A DNA stretch of 64,000 bases from Nereocystis luetkeana (taxonomy: Eukaryota > Sar > Phaeophyceae > Laminariales > Laminariaceae), in NCBI GenBank assembly GCA_031213475.1, contig JARUPZ010000024.1, positions 4,705,991 to 4,769,990 of the forward strand. Reading direction: 5' to 3'. The notes under the pieces are model-generated. The model did no database searches. It was not told the DNA's origin and saw only the letters and a program-made list of their open reading frames with translations. Shown here piece by piece: positions 49,201-62,311 of the stretch; position 1 is the stretch's first letter; each line of letters opens with the position of its first letter. Made by a program: the position numbers and the translations under genes.

Positions 49201-52200
49201 TTAACAGCACTCACAAATACATCTCGGACGGATCATCTACGTATCGATTTTGCTGCTTGATGTTCTATGCCTTTCGAGGCAGGTATATCATCTATTCTCT
49301 CGCTCTTCTTGCGTGATCTAGCTCATGCTGCCGGGTGGGACCCGTGTAATCTATGTGATCTACCAGCAGCGCCTGTTTCTTCGGGTTGGATCTGTAATTT
49401 CGCAGATACCGCCCAACCTCTCACGGGGGCGGGTGAGGCACTACACTATAACGGGGGACCATAGTAAATAACACCAAATATTGTTCGTAAAAATAGGGAT
49501 ACACATAGGACTTTGTGTAGTCCTATTTACTCCGATCCCCCGCAATAGATCATCTAAAATGTGATCGGGCCGAAGTCTGCAACATTATTTGTTCTAGATC
49601 TTCACGTGGGGCCATGGGATTTTTCCTCTACTGGCTGAAGTTCTTTTTTTTCTATTCCCGGAAACATAGCAATCATTGGTAATCAGGACCACAATAAGTT
49701 TCGTAAAAATACTAGAATGTTTAGGACCAAATATAATTATTTACGGGGGACCATAGTCAATAGGACCAAATACTTTTAGTAAAAATGGTTAAATATATAG
49801 TTTTTTATGTATACCATAGGTCCTATTTTGTGGTCCCCCGTAATAGTATGGATACTGCAATATAGCAGTTGTTTTTGTGTATATGATGGGATCGTGATTA
49901 CTATGGTCACCCGTGATAAAAACCAGTTTTTCGGGGGCTTTTGATATATATATAGCTCCGTTAGCAAGGAGTCTCATAAAAAGTTACCAACCTGCCCCGA
50001 GATCTTCGTTTGAGGATAATTTTAATGAAATATTAATATACAAAACGTCCGTACAATTAGGGACAGATTTAGCAGCGATGGGTGCTCCTACCCCCTTATC
50101 TTCTTCTCTCTCTCCACTTCTCTCGTTTTTTACGCACAGCACCTGGGGGAAGCGGGAGAACGTGCCGTAGCGAGCAGCGTGCAGAGTTTCACCGAGGCCC
50201 CTGGTGGCTCTGCATTGTTTTCCTCCTCCTCCCCCTCCTCCTCCTCTCACCCGAGTCACCCACCGCGAGGAAATATCGATTCCTCCGAGAACGAAGACCA
50301 ACAACCTTCGTCTACGGGCTTGTTTGATGACAACATGAGCCCCCCTGTTCATTATCGTCGGCCCGGGGACCATCAATCAGCCACATCACCATCATCCGCA
50401 AAAAACGACATCGAGGAGGGTGACGAGGCAATCGTTCGTCCGTCAGCGAAATCACCGCCACCATCCGCAAGCATCAGCGCCAGAGAGGATGACGGTGCCA
50501 TGGTAGAGGAAGCAGGCGAGGGTGGTGTTGGCTTAGGAGAGACGAGGACGGAGATGCCGGCGACGGCGGCGGCGGCGGCGGCGCCCGCAGGAGCGATGGG
50601 AACTAGAACGGCTGGGGCAGCAAACAATTCGAAAAACGAGGCGCTCTGGACGACCACTCCGTTGACTCGAATAGATTTGTCTCGGCATCAGATTTGTGAT
50701 GACGGGGCCGTGGCGCTTGCCCTAGCGTTAAGCCAAAACGTTCGCGTCAAGGTGAGCAAAGAGAACACGGAAATGGAGCGTTCGGTAAATCGATTGTTTA
50801 CGTGCTTGCCCTACATGATGCGCGCGATAGCGAGTGCTACGGTGTCCCGGGAGCAAGAGAAGGGTGTCCCCGGGGTTGGAGAAGGCCTCGCGGCTGTTAC
50901 CGCCGAGAGAGATGACCCGAACAATTCCCATCTTCATCGACCCTGCATCAGCAAAAATACAAGAACAATAGAAAGCGGGTAGGGAATAAACAGAGCCTAT
51001 CTACCTACCCCGAAGAAAAAATGCACAGCTAGCCCATGGGATCGTATACCGTGCACTGTGGTGTGAGCTACCTATTAATAGACGTGCGCAATAAGTTGTA
51101 TGTTCGCCGCCGGAAAGGGCCGTTTCATAACTGTTGTTTTTTTGCGTTTCTGGCCATTTTAGAACCACGTGCTACCCGTGCGTCAACATCATTTAGCGAT
51201 CGGATAGATAAAACGTCTAACCTAAGCGGGTGCTGAATTCCGCCCGCCTCAAAATCTCAGACCGGAGAGTGCCGCGGGTACATGTGATGACGTAGGTGGG
51301 TAGGTTGAGCGCAGCATCGCAGCAATCGTCGAATCGCAGAGCAAATTAAAAAAAAAAATGCAGGGAGTACCGTTGTTTGGTCATGGTATACAATAAAGCC
51401 TACTACGCTACTAACGTGTCAGGCCGGACGAGCAAGCCAACTCGCGCCATTAACATAGTCCCATCGTTTTGTTCTTCACGAGAGAGTTCAGCCAACGCCT
51501 AGATGGAAAGCTAAGCGCACGGCAGGTTTCGAAACAAAACAACCGAAAACAAGAGGGGTAGCGCAGGTTATATCGGTACTCATTCGAGCACGTGTGCATC
51601 ACCCTGCAAAACGACGACGAACCCATTTGTTTTGCGAGCAGCCCATGCACATCATGCACGAGGCCACGACAATAAACAGACAAAACGGAAAAATGGGAAC
51701 AGACGTTTTTTTTTAGAAAGCAAACCAATTGTGTACAACTCCAAGAAAAAAAGTTGACAGTCCTGTGGGGCTGTACAGCAGCCTTCGAATGAGCTGTCGC
51801 TCAGGCTGGAAGTCCTCGGCATCGCCGCGGTAGCCAGCATCTAGAGAAATCACAATAGAGCCAGCGTATATCGCTTTTTGCGCCCACCCGAAGGCACGAG
51901 ATGGAGCATGACCGTTCTGACGAGCTCCTCTCACAGGGCTGGCCAAGGGGTTTCGCAGGATCATTTTGGTTCTCTGATACACCACATGGTTCTGGAGATA
52001 CGGCTTGGTTCTCATTTTAGGCTTCGTTCCCATTTTTCCGATTTGTCTGTTAATACCGGAATGTTTTTAACGTGAGATACGACCTTTATCTCATATACCA
52101 CCCGACCATAGGAAAACGTATTCCGACAGAAACAACAGAGAAAAACGCGAAACAAGGATCACCCATGGTGGTTTCTTACGGTCAACGGTATATTATCAAC

Positions 52201-55200
52201 TGAGCAGACATATTTTCGTTTCGTCTACAGATCGCCACCAACCACAGCAGAAAAGAACAAACCACACAAATCGGCGATCTGGCCTGCCTTTTGAAAAGAA
52301 GAGCGCAGAAATGCTCGTACACCCCACCCCACACTGGCCCTTCTCGGAGCTACGAAGCACGGGCCATGGTTGATCCACGAACCGACACATGCAGACAGAA
52401 TGCCTCGTCAGTACCCCCCCCCCCTCCCTCCGACCCTTTCTCCTGGCTCTGAATATCCTTGGTAGGAGCTAGACCTGAGCTTCAACCTCCTGAGCCCCCC
52501 CCCCCCCCCCCCCCATCCCTCCCTTCCCGTCTTTCTCTTGACCCCATAGTTCCTCAAAGGAGCTACGTAACCCTGGTTTTTTTCGCCTCTCGACTGACCC
52601 CCCCTCGATTTTCGTCCTTTCTATCGCCTCGACCCTGTCGCTCCCTGGCAGGAGCTAGACCTGAGCTTCAACAAGATATCCGGAGAGGGTATCGCTGCGC
52701 TCGCCGCTTCCCTCCAACACCCGCGGTGTCACGTGGCTCGGTTGAGCCTCTCCCAGAACGGAATCGGACGCCGGGGGGGGGAACACCTTGGGAAGATGCT
52801 CGTGGGGGTGGAAGGGGGCGGACAGTGGGGACAGGTGAGGAGGGATATTTTGTTTTTCGGCCCTCAGCGGGAGTAGAGCGCGGTAGGTATGACGTCATGT
52901 GGGTCGTTCTGGTGAATATGTAACATGTGCGCGTGTGCGGAGTGCGGCAGAGTTGGGTCGCTTTTGATCCCAGCGGTGGCAATAGCGTGGGTACCGCGCT
53001 TGGTGAAGGTAGGGAGTACAATCCTCCGAACGCTACCAGGGCGCTCAATTCAATTAAAAACTACTGTAAGCCCGCGCAGGCGAAATGTGACAGAGAGCGA
53101 TGCTGAGCTTTCGGTCATTTGTGTGCACAGCACGAGCACACATCGTGCACGTGGCGTATTGGCAGCCCAAAATTTGGTACGACTTGGGCTGGGCACGCGC
53201 GACAATAACTGAACGTTGCTCGGCCTCCCCCGTCCCGGCTCTGACTTTGCCGAGCAGGTGCCGTGCTTGAAAGAGCTAAATCTGGCAGACAACACTCTTG
53301 GGGACGACGGCGTGGAAGAGCTGTCCGAAGGATTGTTGGGACACCCCTGCCTCGAGACCCTGGTGAGGTTCATTCCGAGCAGGCGCAAAACAAAATCGCT
53401 TTCGGCGGCAGGAAAAAAACACGATTCGCGACATTTTTAGTAAATCAGCGTTACATTAGTTTTGTCAAAAACGATAAACAAGGTTTTCTGGCCACGAACT
53501 GTGACACGAATCGTGACATCAGAGCTTCAGTTTTTTTTTCGATCATTTGCAGCACTTGTGTTTGCTTCCGTCGCAGACATCACGACCCCCGAAAGTTTCA
53601 GGGTATATGTTTTTGTCACGATCCGCGTGGCATCATGTTTTCGTTCGATTGTAACGAACCCAACGCGGGCCGTCGTCATCACCGTCGTCAGTGCCGCCCG
53701 GTTGGGCTTCGGTTCGGCGCGGGGTACCCGCAGTCTTTTGCTGATGATGAAGCACCTGCAGTACAGCAATTCGCTTTGTTGTGTGTGTGTGCGTGTGTCA
53801 CCCCGACCATTTCGAGTTTGTGTGACCAGTTTTTTGTCTCCTACAAACGAAACACCTTTTGTTCACTCTTCCACCCCCACCGATAACATGACCAGGTACC
53901 TGGCAATTGTAAAGATGTCTTTTCCTCTGCGTGTACGTATCGGCCTTCGAAAAAACAAAACATGCGTAAAATTCATGAGCTCTCTATGACTCACAAGAGC
54001 GAACCAAACACGGGGGGCTATGAAGGATTTGTCCCCCGCCATCATCACAAGATACGACCGGTTCAGACTGGCGGAGAAAATACATAAAGTATGTATGTTA
54101 CAAACGTGCGGTGCGATAGAGGTACTGTACCTTACTTTGGCCGAAGCATTTCTGTCTGACCGGGCCGCCTTAACCCAGTATCATTGGAGTATACCATTTT
54201 TAGTGTAGTGTTTCGCAATGTTATATATATATACAGGCGCCGCCCCTATAAAGCAAAATTTAGGGCACTGCCCTTAGACCTATGCCTATGAGAAGGTGAA
54301 GTATCAATAAAAAAATTGAATTTCAAAGATACCCTCCAAAAATGTTTAGAGCACGCTTCCTATGAGCACGTTTAAAAAAAAACATAAGTTCCAAACTCTT
54401 GGAAAAGCCCGAACAAAGCAGATCTGGGGCCGATGTTGGGCGAACATCGGATTGAGAAAAACTCAGGCCGATCTTTGGTTCGAAGCGGCGAGATTTCGAG
54501 TCCTTGACAGATATCGATCGACAAAAACAACGACTGCGTCATGAATTCTGAACAGAGTGCGCTCGTTAGGGGCTCCGACCTACCCTAGGGATACCGTCTT
54601 CACACCATGTCCGGTGCCATGTGGCGGGAGCTGACCAGGCGTATGGTAAAAAACAATTGGCCGCCGGTGTGCACAAAACAGAAGACATAACTTCTCCATC
54701 CGTCTCGAATGGCAAAAAAATAGTTTTTTCAGGTTGGGGAGGATACCGTAGGACGCCGCCGGCAAGCTCTCGCCTCCTAGACAATGGATCCACCTGACAT
54801 CTTCGAGGCCGTCATCTATATTCGTAGGCTTTGCCGGACGTTGAGCGGGTTGGATGTGGGTTAAGTCTATGTTGAGATCGAGCGTCGATCGTCGCATGAG
54901 CTGGTTTCTATCAGCGTATTTTGCAACCAGAAAAACAAATTCCGCCGCCTGCAGCCGTTGGGAAAAAATAAAGAAAAAATCAAACATGTTTTCTCATTTT
55001 TCCCACAGCGGCGGTACAAGGAAAGTTTCGGCTGCTCTTTGAAAGCAATACCTTTGAAACAAAACGTTTGGACCTCGCGTTTCCATTGGCATAGGTCATA
55101 CAAGGCAAAAACGCGCGTCTGTAGAAGGACTTGAATGTGGACAGTGGAACTCGGATGGGGGTGTACTCGTGTGCATGGGCCGTAGTCGTATGATCATAGA

Positions 55201-56675
55201 CCCTCGCATCCTTACAATGCCGGGACGGACCACGTCCGGCTTCAACCGATCAAGCAGACATTGCTTGCACCGAGCGCGAAGCACCATGAGGTGTTCGGCG
55301 AGTCATAGGGGGGGGGGAGGGGGCACTGATGTTATGCATGGCCATAGTTGTATGACCCGGGGGGGGGGGGGGGGGCGTGTACACTGCAGACCTTCCGCTT
55401 TTCGCAAGCATTTGATCGAGTTCGGACTCGCTATTCTTAGAGCGCCCCAGAACCATCGGGCATTGCCTGTTACAAGCCACAACCATCAAACCGGTTATGT
55501 GTAGCGTCTCAGGGGCCGTGCAACGGCAGATAGTTGGGGTTTCACTTTTGAGTCCAACCATTCCTCAATGACGGGGTGCTCGCCACCTGGGCTGTTGTCC
55601 AAGATAAGAATCGTTTGAATATTAATATTTCATAAAAATGGTGCTTTTATATCGGGACAGAGTGGTAATATCTCAGTATCCGATGCGTCATTTTCTATGT
55701 TCCTATCTATGTAACCAACCAGGTTTTGTATCGGGCTTAGCGTTTTTTTTTCAAGTCCCAACCTGACTTTGGGCGAGGATATCGAATAGCGCTTCTTTGA
55801 GCTTCAGAACTGTTAGGTGGTATCCCAACCGTACGTAGCCCGCGTCCTATTACGGGGGAATATAGTAAATAGGACCAAATATTTTTAGTAAAACCATGTG
55901 AATATATAGGTTTTTGTGTGTACGGTAGGTCCTATTTACTATGGTCCCCCGTATTAGCTTTCGTTCCTGGTGTGTGATCCTCGTCTTCAGGCCGTTCTTC
56001 CTATCCGTCGATCGGTATCCAGCACATCCCACAGTGTTCGAGCTGGCGCTTCCTCCTAGAGGGACAGATGCAAGCTCTGCGGGCATAAAACTGCCACAGA
56101 GAGGTACGACTGCATTGTAACGTGTAAGAGGAGGAACTACTACATCGCAGAGATACTGCATTGTAATGCGGTATGGGAGCAAGCGTCACAGAAACACTGC
56201 GTTGGAAGGCAGGTAAAGGGGGGTATCTACGACGCACAGATATACTACATTGTTGATGTGGTGTTAAGGCGAGCAGCAGACAATGCAATGACATGCCCAC
56301 GTACCGGATACCGACGAACGCCGCTGGACCTCGCTCGCTCCGCTTCGCAGGTCCTGGACGGCAACGACATCGGTCTCGATGGAGCGGACCGCCTGTCTGA
56401 CGCCCTCCTGTACAACAAGTCCTTGCTGAAGCTCAGCCTGAGAAGGAACTTCCTTTTGGCTGACGCCGCCCAGGCAAGGAAAACACGCACAGTAGCAGTC
56501 CCTCTACAGCAGTGCCGGTATGCGCCAGCCAACAATATGCACCAGCAATAAAGCGGCGACCGGTACTACGCCGCACACCGCCACGCTGGGCATTCCCATC
56601 TGCGCCAAGTGGTTCCACAGGCCCTATTATAGCGGGAAGCCGGCACTACTATAGGGGACCACTGTCACTTGTACC

Positions 56676-56717
<42 letters not shown>

Positions 56718-59700
56718 TGCCCGCTCAACTCGTACCCTACCTACTGTATGTACAATAACGGGGTTAGACTTTTACGCATAGTTTTTTTTTCCGGTTTCCC
56801 TTGTTTTTTTTCTTCTTTCTGGGAACGTTTAAGAGTGATCAAGGCTGAAGCTCGTGCTGTACGTTGATACTCGGATGACAAACACAACGACAATCACAGT
56901 ATCGATACGAAGTATAACTTGTTGGTTGCATCGTTTCGCTTTGGTTGTCGTCAACGTACGCTGTTGTCGTGTCGGTATACAAGCAGTTCACGTGTAATCT
57001 TTAGTTGAGTCCTGTTTTCTTCGTCATGTTCTGGCATTGACGCCCACGCGGCACAGTATCGGGCGAAAGTTAAACGATATCAGGTGTATCACGATGAAAA
57101 ACGTACATGTAGGTATTTATTCTCCCGATAACATACCCGAGGGGACGAGCTCCCATTTTTTGGGGATGTTTTCTTCTGCGAGTGATGGAAGTATAGGTGT
57201 TGCGCTTAGATTAACCACCATGTGTGAGGGTGTTGCGCTTAGCTTAACCACGACGTCGCTAGACTTCCCCAAGTCCGCAGCCTGCAGCCGAAATGAGACA
57301 CCCTGGATGGAGTAAAAATAAGCCATCAGGTGACTTCTGACTTCTGGTCCAAGAAAAAAAACGGTTGGCTGAGCTCCGCGTTTGTTGTTTTCGTATCTAC
57401 AAGCGGAAGGTGGAAGTTGCTTTGTCTGTTGTGAATCTTGTGTGCAGCTCTTCCCTTCCTCATGCTGGGCTTTGGCAAGCGTCAACCTGTTCCATACATC
57501 GGAATTATCACTGACAGATCACTGCTCCTCACTTCATCGTCTAGACATTTCAAGTCAGGTATATTTAGTCCTGATCTGTACGATCTCCAGCTCATTTTGC
57601 CGGGTACGAGCATTGCCATCTGCATGATCTCTACATACATACGTACGAGCACCGTGTGCCCTAGGGGTTGGTTGGACCTGTACTACTGTAAGTATAAATA
57701 TCCCGCACAATATCTCAGAACGGCAGGTTGTAGAATCTATGTCTACGTAGGTCGTGATCTTTTGGTTGGCTCTGCACGTGTATAACAGACCCTGCACCAA
57801 GATCTCATAGCGGCGGGTTATAATATCTAGACGATCTACGTACGTAGATCGTGATATGTTATCTGGCTCCGCACCTACGTATCTAACAGATCCTGCGTCA
57901 ACATATCATAGCGGCAGGTTATGGAATCTAGACGACCTACGTAGATGATGATCTGTTGGTTGGCTCTGCACGTAAGCAACAGATCCTTTACCAAGACATC
58001 ACAGCGGCAAGTTGTAGAATCTAGACGATCTACGTCGATCGTGATCTGAAGATTGGCTCTGCACATGCCTATTATAGCAGATCCTGCACCAATAACGGCA
58101 GGTTAAAAAATCTAGACGATCCATTACGGAGGACAATAGTAAATAGGATCTACGGTACAAACAACCTATATATTTACCAATTTTTACTCGCAACATTTTC
58201 CCTTACCTGGTATGTACTATGGTCCCGAGTAACAGTAGATCGTGATCTGTCTGACGTGTGAAACGACGCTTGAAATTGTTCCACCCGCGCTTGTCACCAA
58301 CGCCCCATGTCAGCAGAAGCTTGCGAAAATGCTGGTTCGCAACGGTTCCCTCAAGGCGCTAGATCTCGCCTACAACCCGGTGGGCCCGGAGGGGCTGCGA
58401 CGACTGAGCGTGTTTTTGACGAGTAACGCCCGGCTGGAAACCCTCGGCCTGAGGGGGTGCGGGGTCCAACCGCACGGGGTGAAGTCTGGAATATACGCGC
58501 TAGCGAGGTGCGGCGTTACGAAAATGATGTGCAAGAAGCGCAAGGGGGGGAAAGAGGTGTTTTTGCTTGTTTGTTTTTGCGATCAGGTGGGCTGTGTGTG
58601 ACTTGGCTGTCGAACAACGAACGCTGCCTACTAAACTACTCTGTGGCGAAAAAATATGGATCGCTAGGATACGAATTTCAATGCGGATCGTTCTTTACAT
58701 TCCCGCCCACAGGGGTACCGTTCTGGTAAGAACTATAATCACCTTTCGATGTCGATGTCAGAATCCAAACGGTGGCTATATTCACGGCCAAGAGTTGGGT
58801 GAAATGATAGTTGGCTGGATGTTGCTACCCGGAAAACAGTTGAATTTTCGTGCTCTAATATGGTATGCTTGTAAGGGGTGTCTGCGCCTGTTGCGTTGGA
58901 GTGGCACGTTGATGGTTTGAACTGTCTTCTGTAACGTGCCAGTGAAGACTGCGTGACGCGCGGTACGTGGGGTAGAGGTACTCGTAGAACATACCACTCT
59001 ATCCCAAAATACAAGCAGATTTTTTTGACACACATATTTAATCTAAACGCTGCTTATGCTTAGGGTTGATCTTAACGAGGGCTGTTTTTTTAGTTTTTTT
59101 TTCGGTATTTTCCCGAAAATTTGGTAGTTCTTGTTTTTTTCCTGTAGGAAAATACCGAAATTTCGGGAAAACACTAAGAACCTTAAAAATTCGGGAAAAC
59201 CCTAACCCTTAGGGACAGAAATCTCTAACCTCACCCAAAAAACAGCTTTTTTGCAGAAACGCACAAAAATAAAAGGTCAAGCGCGGTAAAGCAATCAATC
59301 CCCAGGCCTATTTTATACATACTTTAGGCGCTTCGAAGCATTATCATGAGTGTTAACTTGTAAAACACTACTATTATTAATGGTGTTCCAACGATATTGG
59401 GGTAAAGGAGCCGGCTCAGTCCCAGTGACATATTTTTTATCACAAAGTGCTACCCGTATCGTAAGCACGCCTAACTGCTGTGCAGTCAGTTGGTTGGTTT
59501 ACTTCGGTAACTACCAACCGGACCAATAAGTACCTATAGCTGTGACTGCGGGGAGTCGAAACGGTTTCGGTGTCAAAACTTGTGGGTCTGGCAGAAAACT
59601 TGCCTGCGAGATTTCTATCGCGGCACGACACATGACACGTGACGAGCTTACGGATTTCTCTGGTGGCATCGACATCATCAGTCGGTTTCAAACTTGTTTC

Positions 59701-62277
59701 TGGCAGAAACATGCCTCGGAGATTTCTGCTGCGGCACAAAGGCTCAAGATTGCCTCTTGCCTCGACACGTAATACCCCTAAGTGGAGCAAGTGCCGTATC
59801 CAAAACACAGCCTAGAAAGGAAAAACAGCGTAGAATCGGAGCCAGCGTTTCAGCTATCTCTGCTCTGTCTCAGGGTCCATCTACATAACATACCATGCTT
59901 GCCTACATCTCCTTCTTATTACGGGGGGCCATAGTATATAGGACCTACAGTACACACAAAACCTACACATTTCCCTTTTTGTTACTAAAAGTATTTGGTC
60001 CTATTTACTTTGGCCCCCCGTAATAGGCATTTACCTCATTCTTCGCCACGATGAGGCGAAACGTTCACGAAAAACCCCAAAACAATATTTTGTGCCCCCG
60101 CCCGCCCCCGCTCGCGCACCCCACCCCCGTCGCCGCTTAATCCGGCCTTTTTGTTTGTTTGTTTGTTTGTTGTTTTTCGTTCTACTCGTACGCGTGCTCG
60201 CGTTTTCGGCGGGCACAGGGGCCTCCACTCAAATCGGGCGATCACATCCTTAGACTTGGCCGCCAACGAGCTCGATGAATACGCGGGGCAAGAGCTCGCG
60301 CACGCGCTCTTGAAGAACAAGACGTGAGTCATGACGAACGGTTTGGTTGGTCCTGGGACGTTTTTTTGTTCCTGAGTGGCACATGAAGAGTCGTCTGGAC
60401 ACCATCACCACTGCTTATACCTAGCGTGGCAATTGTTTTTTTTGTGGCATATGATGAGCCGTTCGGACACCATTATCACTACTGTACGTATATAGCGGTA
60501 CAGAAAAATTAGGAAGAGAGACGCCTCCGAAAACGTTGGAAACCCCTCCCATGTCGGAGATTGCCCCCCCCCCCCGCCTCGATCCCGGGGACCGAGCAGC
60601 CCGTCTCCGGGAGGGCGGTATTCCTCGGTCGAAACCGCCTTTGTTGGTTGGTTGAGGGGGATGAGTTGGGAGGTTATTGAGGCGCTGACTTGTATATCAG
60701 TTTGCTAGTCTGTATGTGTACGTAGTTTAGGATAGTTTAATCGCGCGAGTAAATAACATACCTGGTACGTCAATAGCGACTCTCCAATGTTTCACACCAA
60801 AGGCAGATAGATGATGGTCTATCTATCTGATCTATCTTTCTGCTGTAGATCATCTACTTCGCTCACCTGCCGTTGTCGGAGGTTGTGCAGCATCTGCACG
60901 GTACAGACCCAACCCCAGAAGGTATGTTGCTAGATCATGCACTTTTATGCGGGCTCCCACCCGACGACCTAAGTTACTGTAGATATTTCCATACGACACT
61001 AAAACGGGCACATATCCGCCTTATGGGGTCTAGATCATGAAGGAGGAATCGGTGATTTGTCTGAGAGGTGTGCAACGTTCCGACCTGAACAGCACGATGT
61101 TTGTTATTTTGCTGCCCTTGTCTCGATGCTGTTTGCGGGGTGTCGCATCTCAGGTTGGCCACGATATACCTCACCGGAAACAACAGTATCCCCGACGAGT
61201 GGCTCCGCGAGAACCACCAGGTGTGCGGGGGAGATACGCCAGTATAAGGCTATGCGGGTTAGCTGGCTACAAGTCTCCCGACTAAGTTATCAGGTGGCTA
61301 GGTATTCACAGATATTTTTACCTCAACCCCAGACCGGTGCTACGGTAGAATTCACAGCTATTTTTATTGAGGGTCCTCACGAAACCCTAACGAGCCCTAC
61401 GCCTCACCCAAAAAACGAGATTTTGAGCGAAGCTAGAAGTACAAGCCGATGGAATTTCACGAATCGAGGCATTCTACGAAAGAGGGTGAACCTAGTTTTT
61501 CTGAGGCTTCTTACTCGTACTTTAGGGGCCTCATATCTCATCAGAACACTGACTTCAGCCAAAATCAAATTGTATCCCGATAAAATCCCGTGGTCCAAGT
61601 ATACAAAAACGTCATTTTTCGAAACAAGATTGGCTTTCCTACTATTTTGGGTTAAGGAACCCCGTCATTCAGAAGGCCTTTTAGCGGAAATGTGCTACTT
61701 CTATGGTAGAACGCGTCAATCGTCTTCTACGTTAATGGCATTCGACGATAACAGGTTAAGGAGCTCGGGCGGTCAGAAATATTTTTGACGAAAAAGTGCC
61801 CCTGCTGTCGTAGCACACCTCCTTAGGGAGACCGTTCGTGCCGGCTTAATGCACTGTAAAACAGTCTCGGAGTCGTGACTGATGCTGGTAGCAATCTTGG
61901 AACGTAAGACCGGGAGCGCAAGAAGGCCATCCCCTGGGTGGGACGAAAGCCAGTGGGCTGTACGGAGGAAGGATGACGATGCCATCGAGGTCTCATTGAT
62001 ACCAAAGTCTTCGTGTACGAGTTGACTCGGCGACCACTGGTTATTGTATTGAGGTGCACGCATTTCTTTGTGCGTGGTCTTCTTCCACCGAGACGTTTGT
62101 TCAGGTTTTCTTAGTGGACACGGGATACACTTCGGGGGTATGAGCTAATATAAGAACATCGTCATTATTATTGCCATCGTCGTATCATCATCTTCATCAT
62201 CCTCTTATCATCATCACCGTTTTCGTCATCATTATCATCATCATCATCATCACCATCACCATCACCATCATCATCAA

Positions 62278-62311
<34 letters not shown>

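Larger units (their letters stand above)
47592..50139. other. Intron after exon 10
   Basis: Family D repeat (49305-49445) and two MITEs (49449-49545 and 49742-49842). 47600-49300 is unassigned. Confidence 0.65.
53363..56350. other. Intron after exon 13
   Basis: Family A copies (55155-55375) and MITE copy 6 (55851-55953). 53400-55100 is unassigned and T-rich in its first part. Confidence 0.6.
56474..58316. other. GC-AG intron after exon 14
   Basis: (TA)n run (56683-56713) and a tandem family D array (57570-58130) into which MITE copy 7 is inserted. Confidence 0.7.

Noticed and set aside
51713..52033. Minus-strand frame of 106 codons reading SLDAGYRGDAEDF
   Set aside because: Looks protein-like but has no motif, splice sites or partner exon that I can support.
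54580..54987. Minus-strand frame of 135 codons
   Set aside because: No recognisable domain; lies in the intron after exon 13; kept only as an unproven possibility.
58479..58484. GTGAAG as donor of exon 15
   Set aside because: Would end the exon in phase 0, but the next exon needs two leftover bases; the donor at 58508 fits and completes the LRR spacing.
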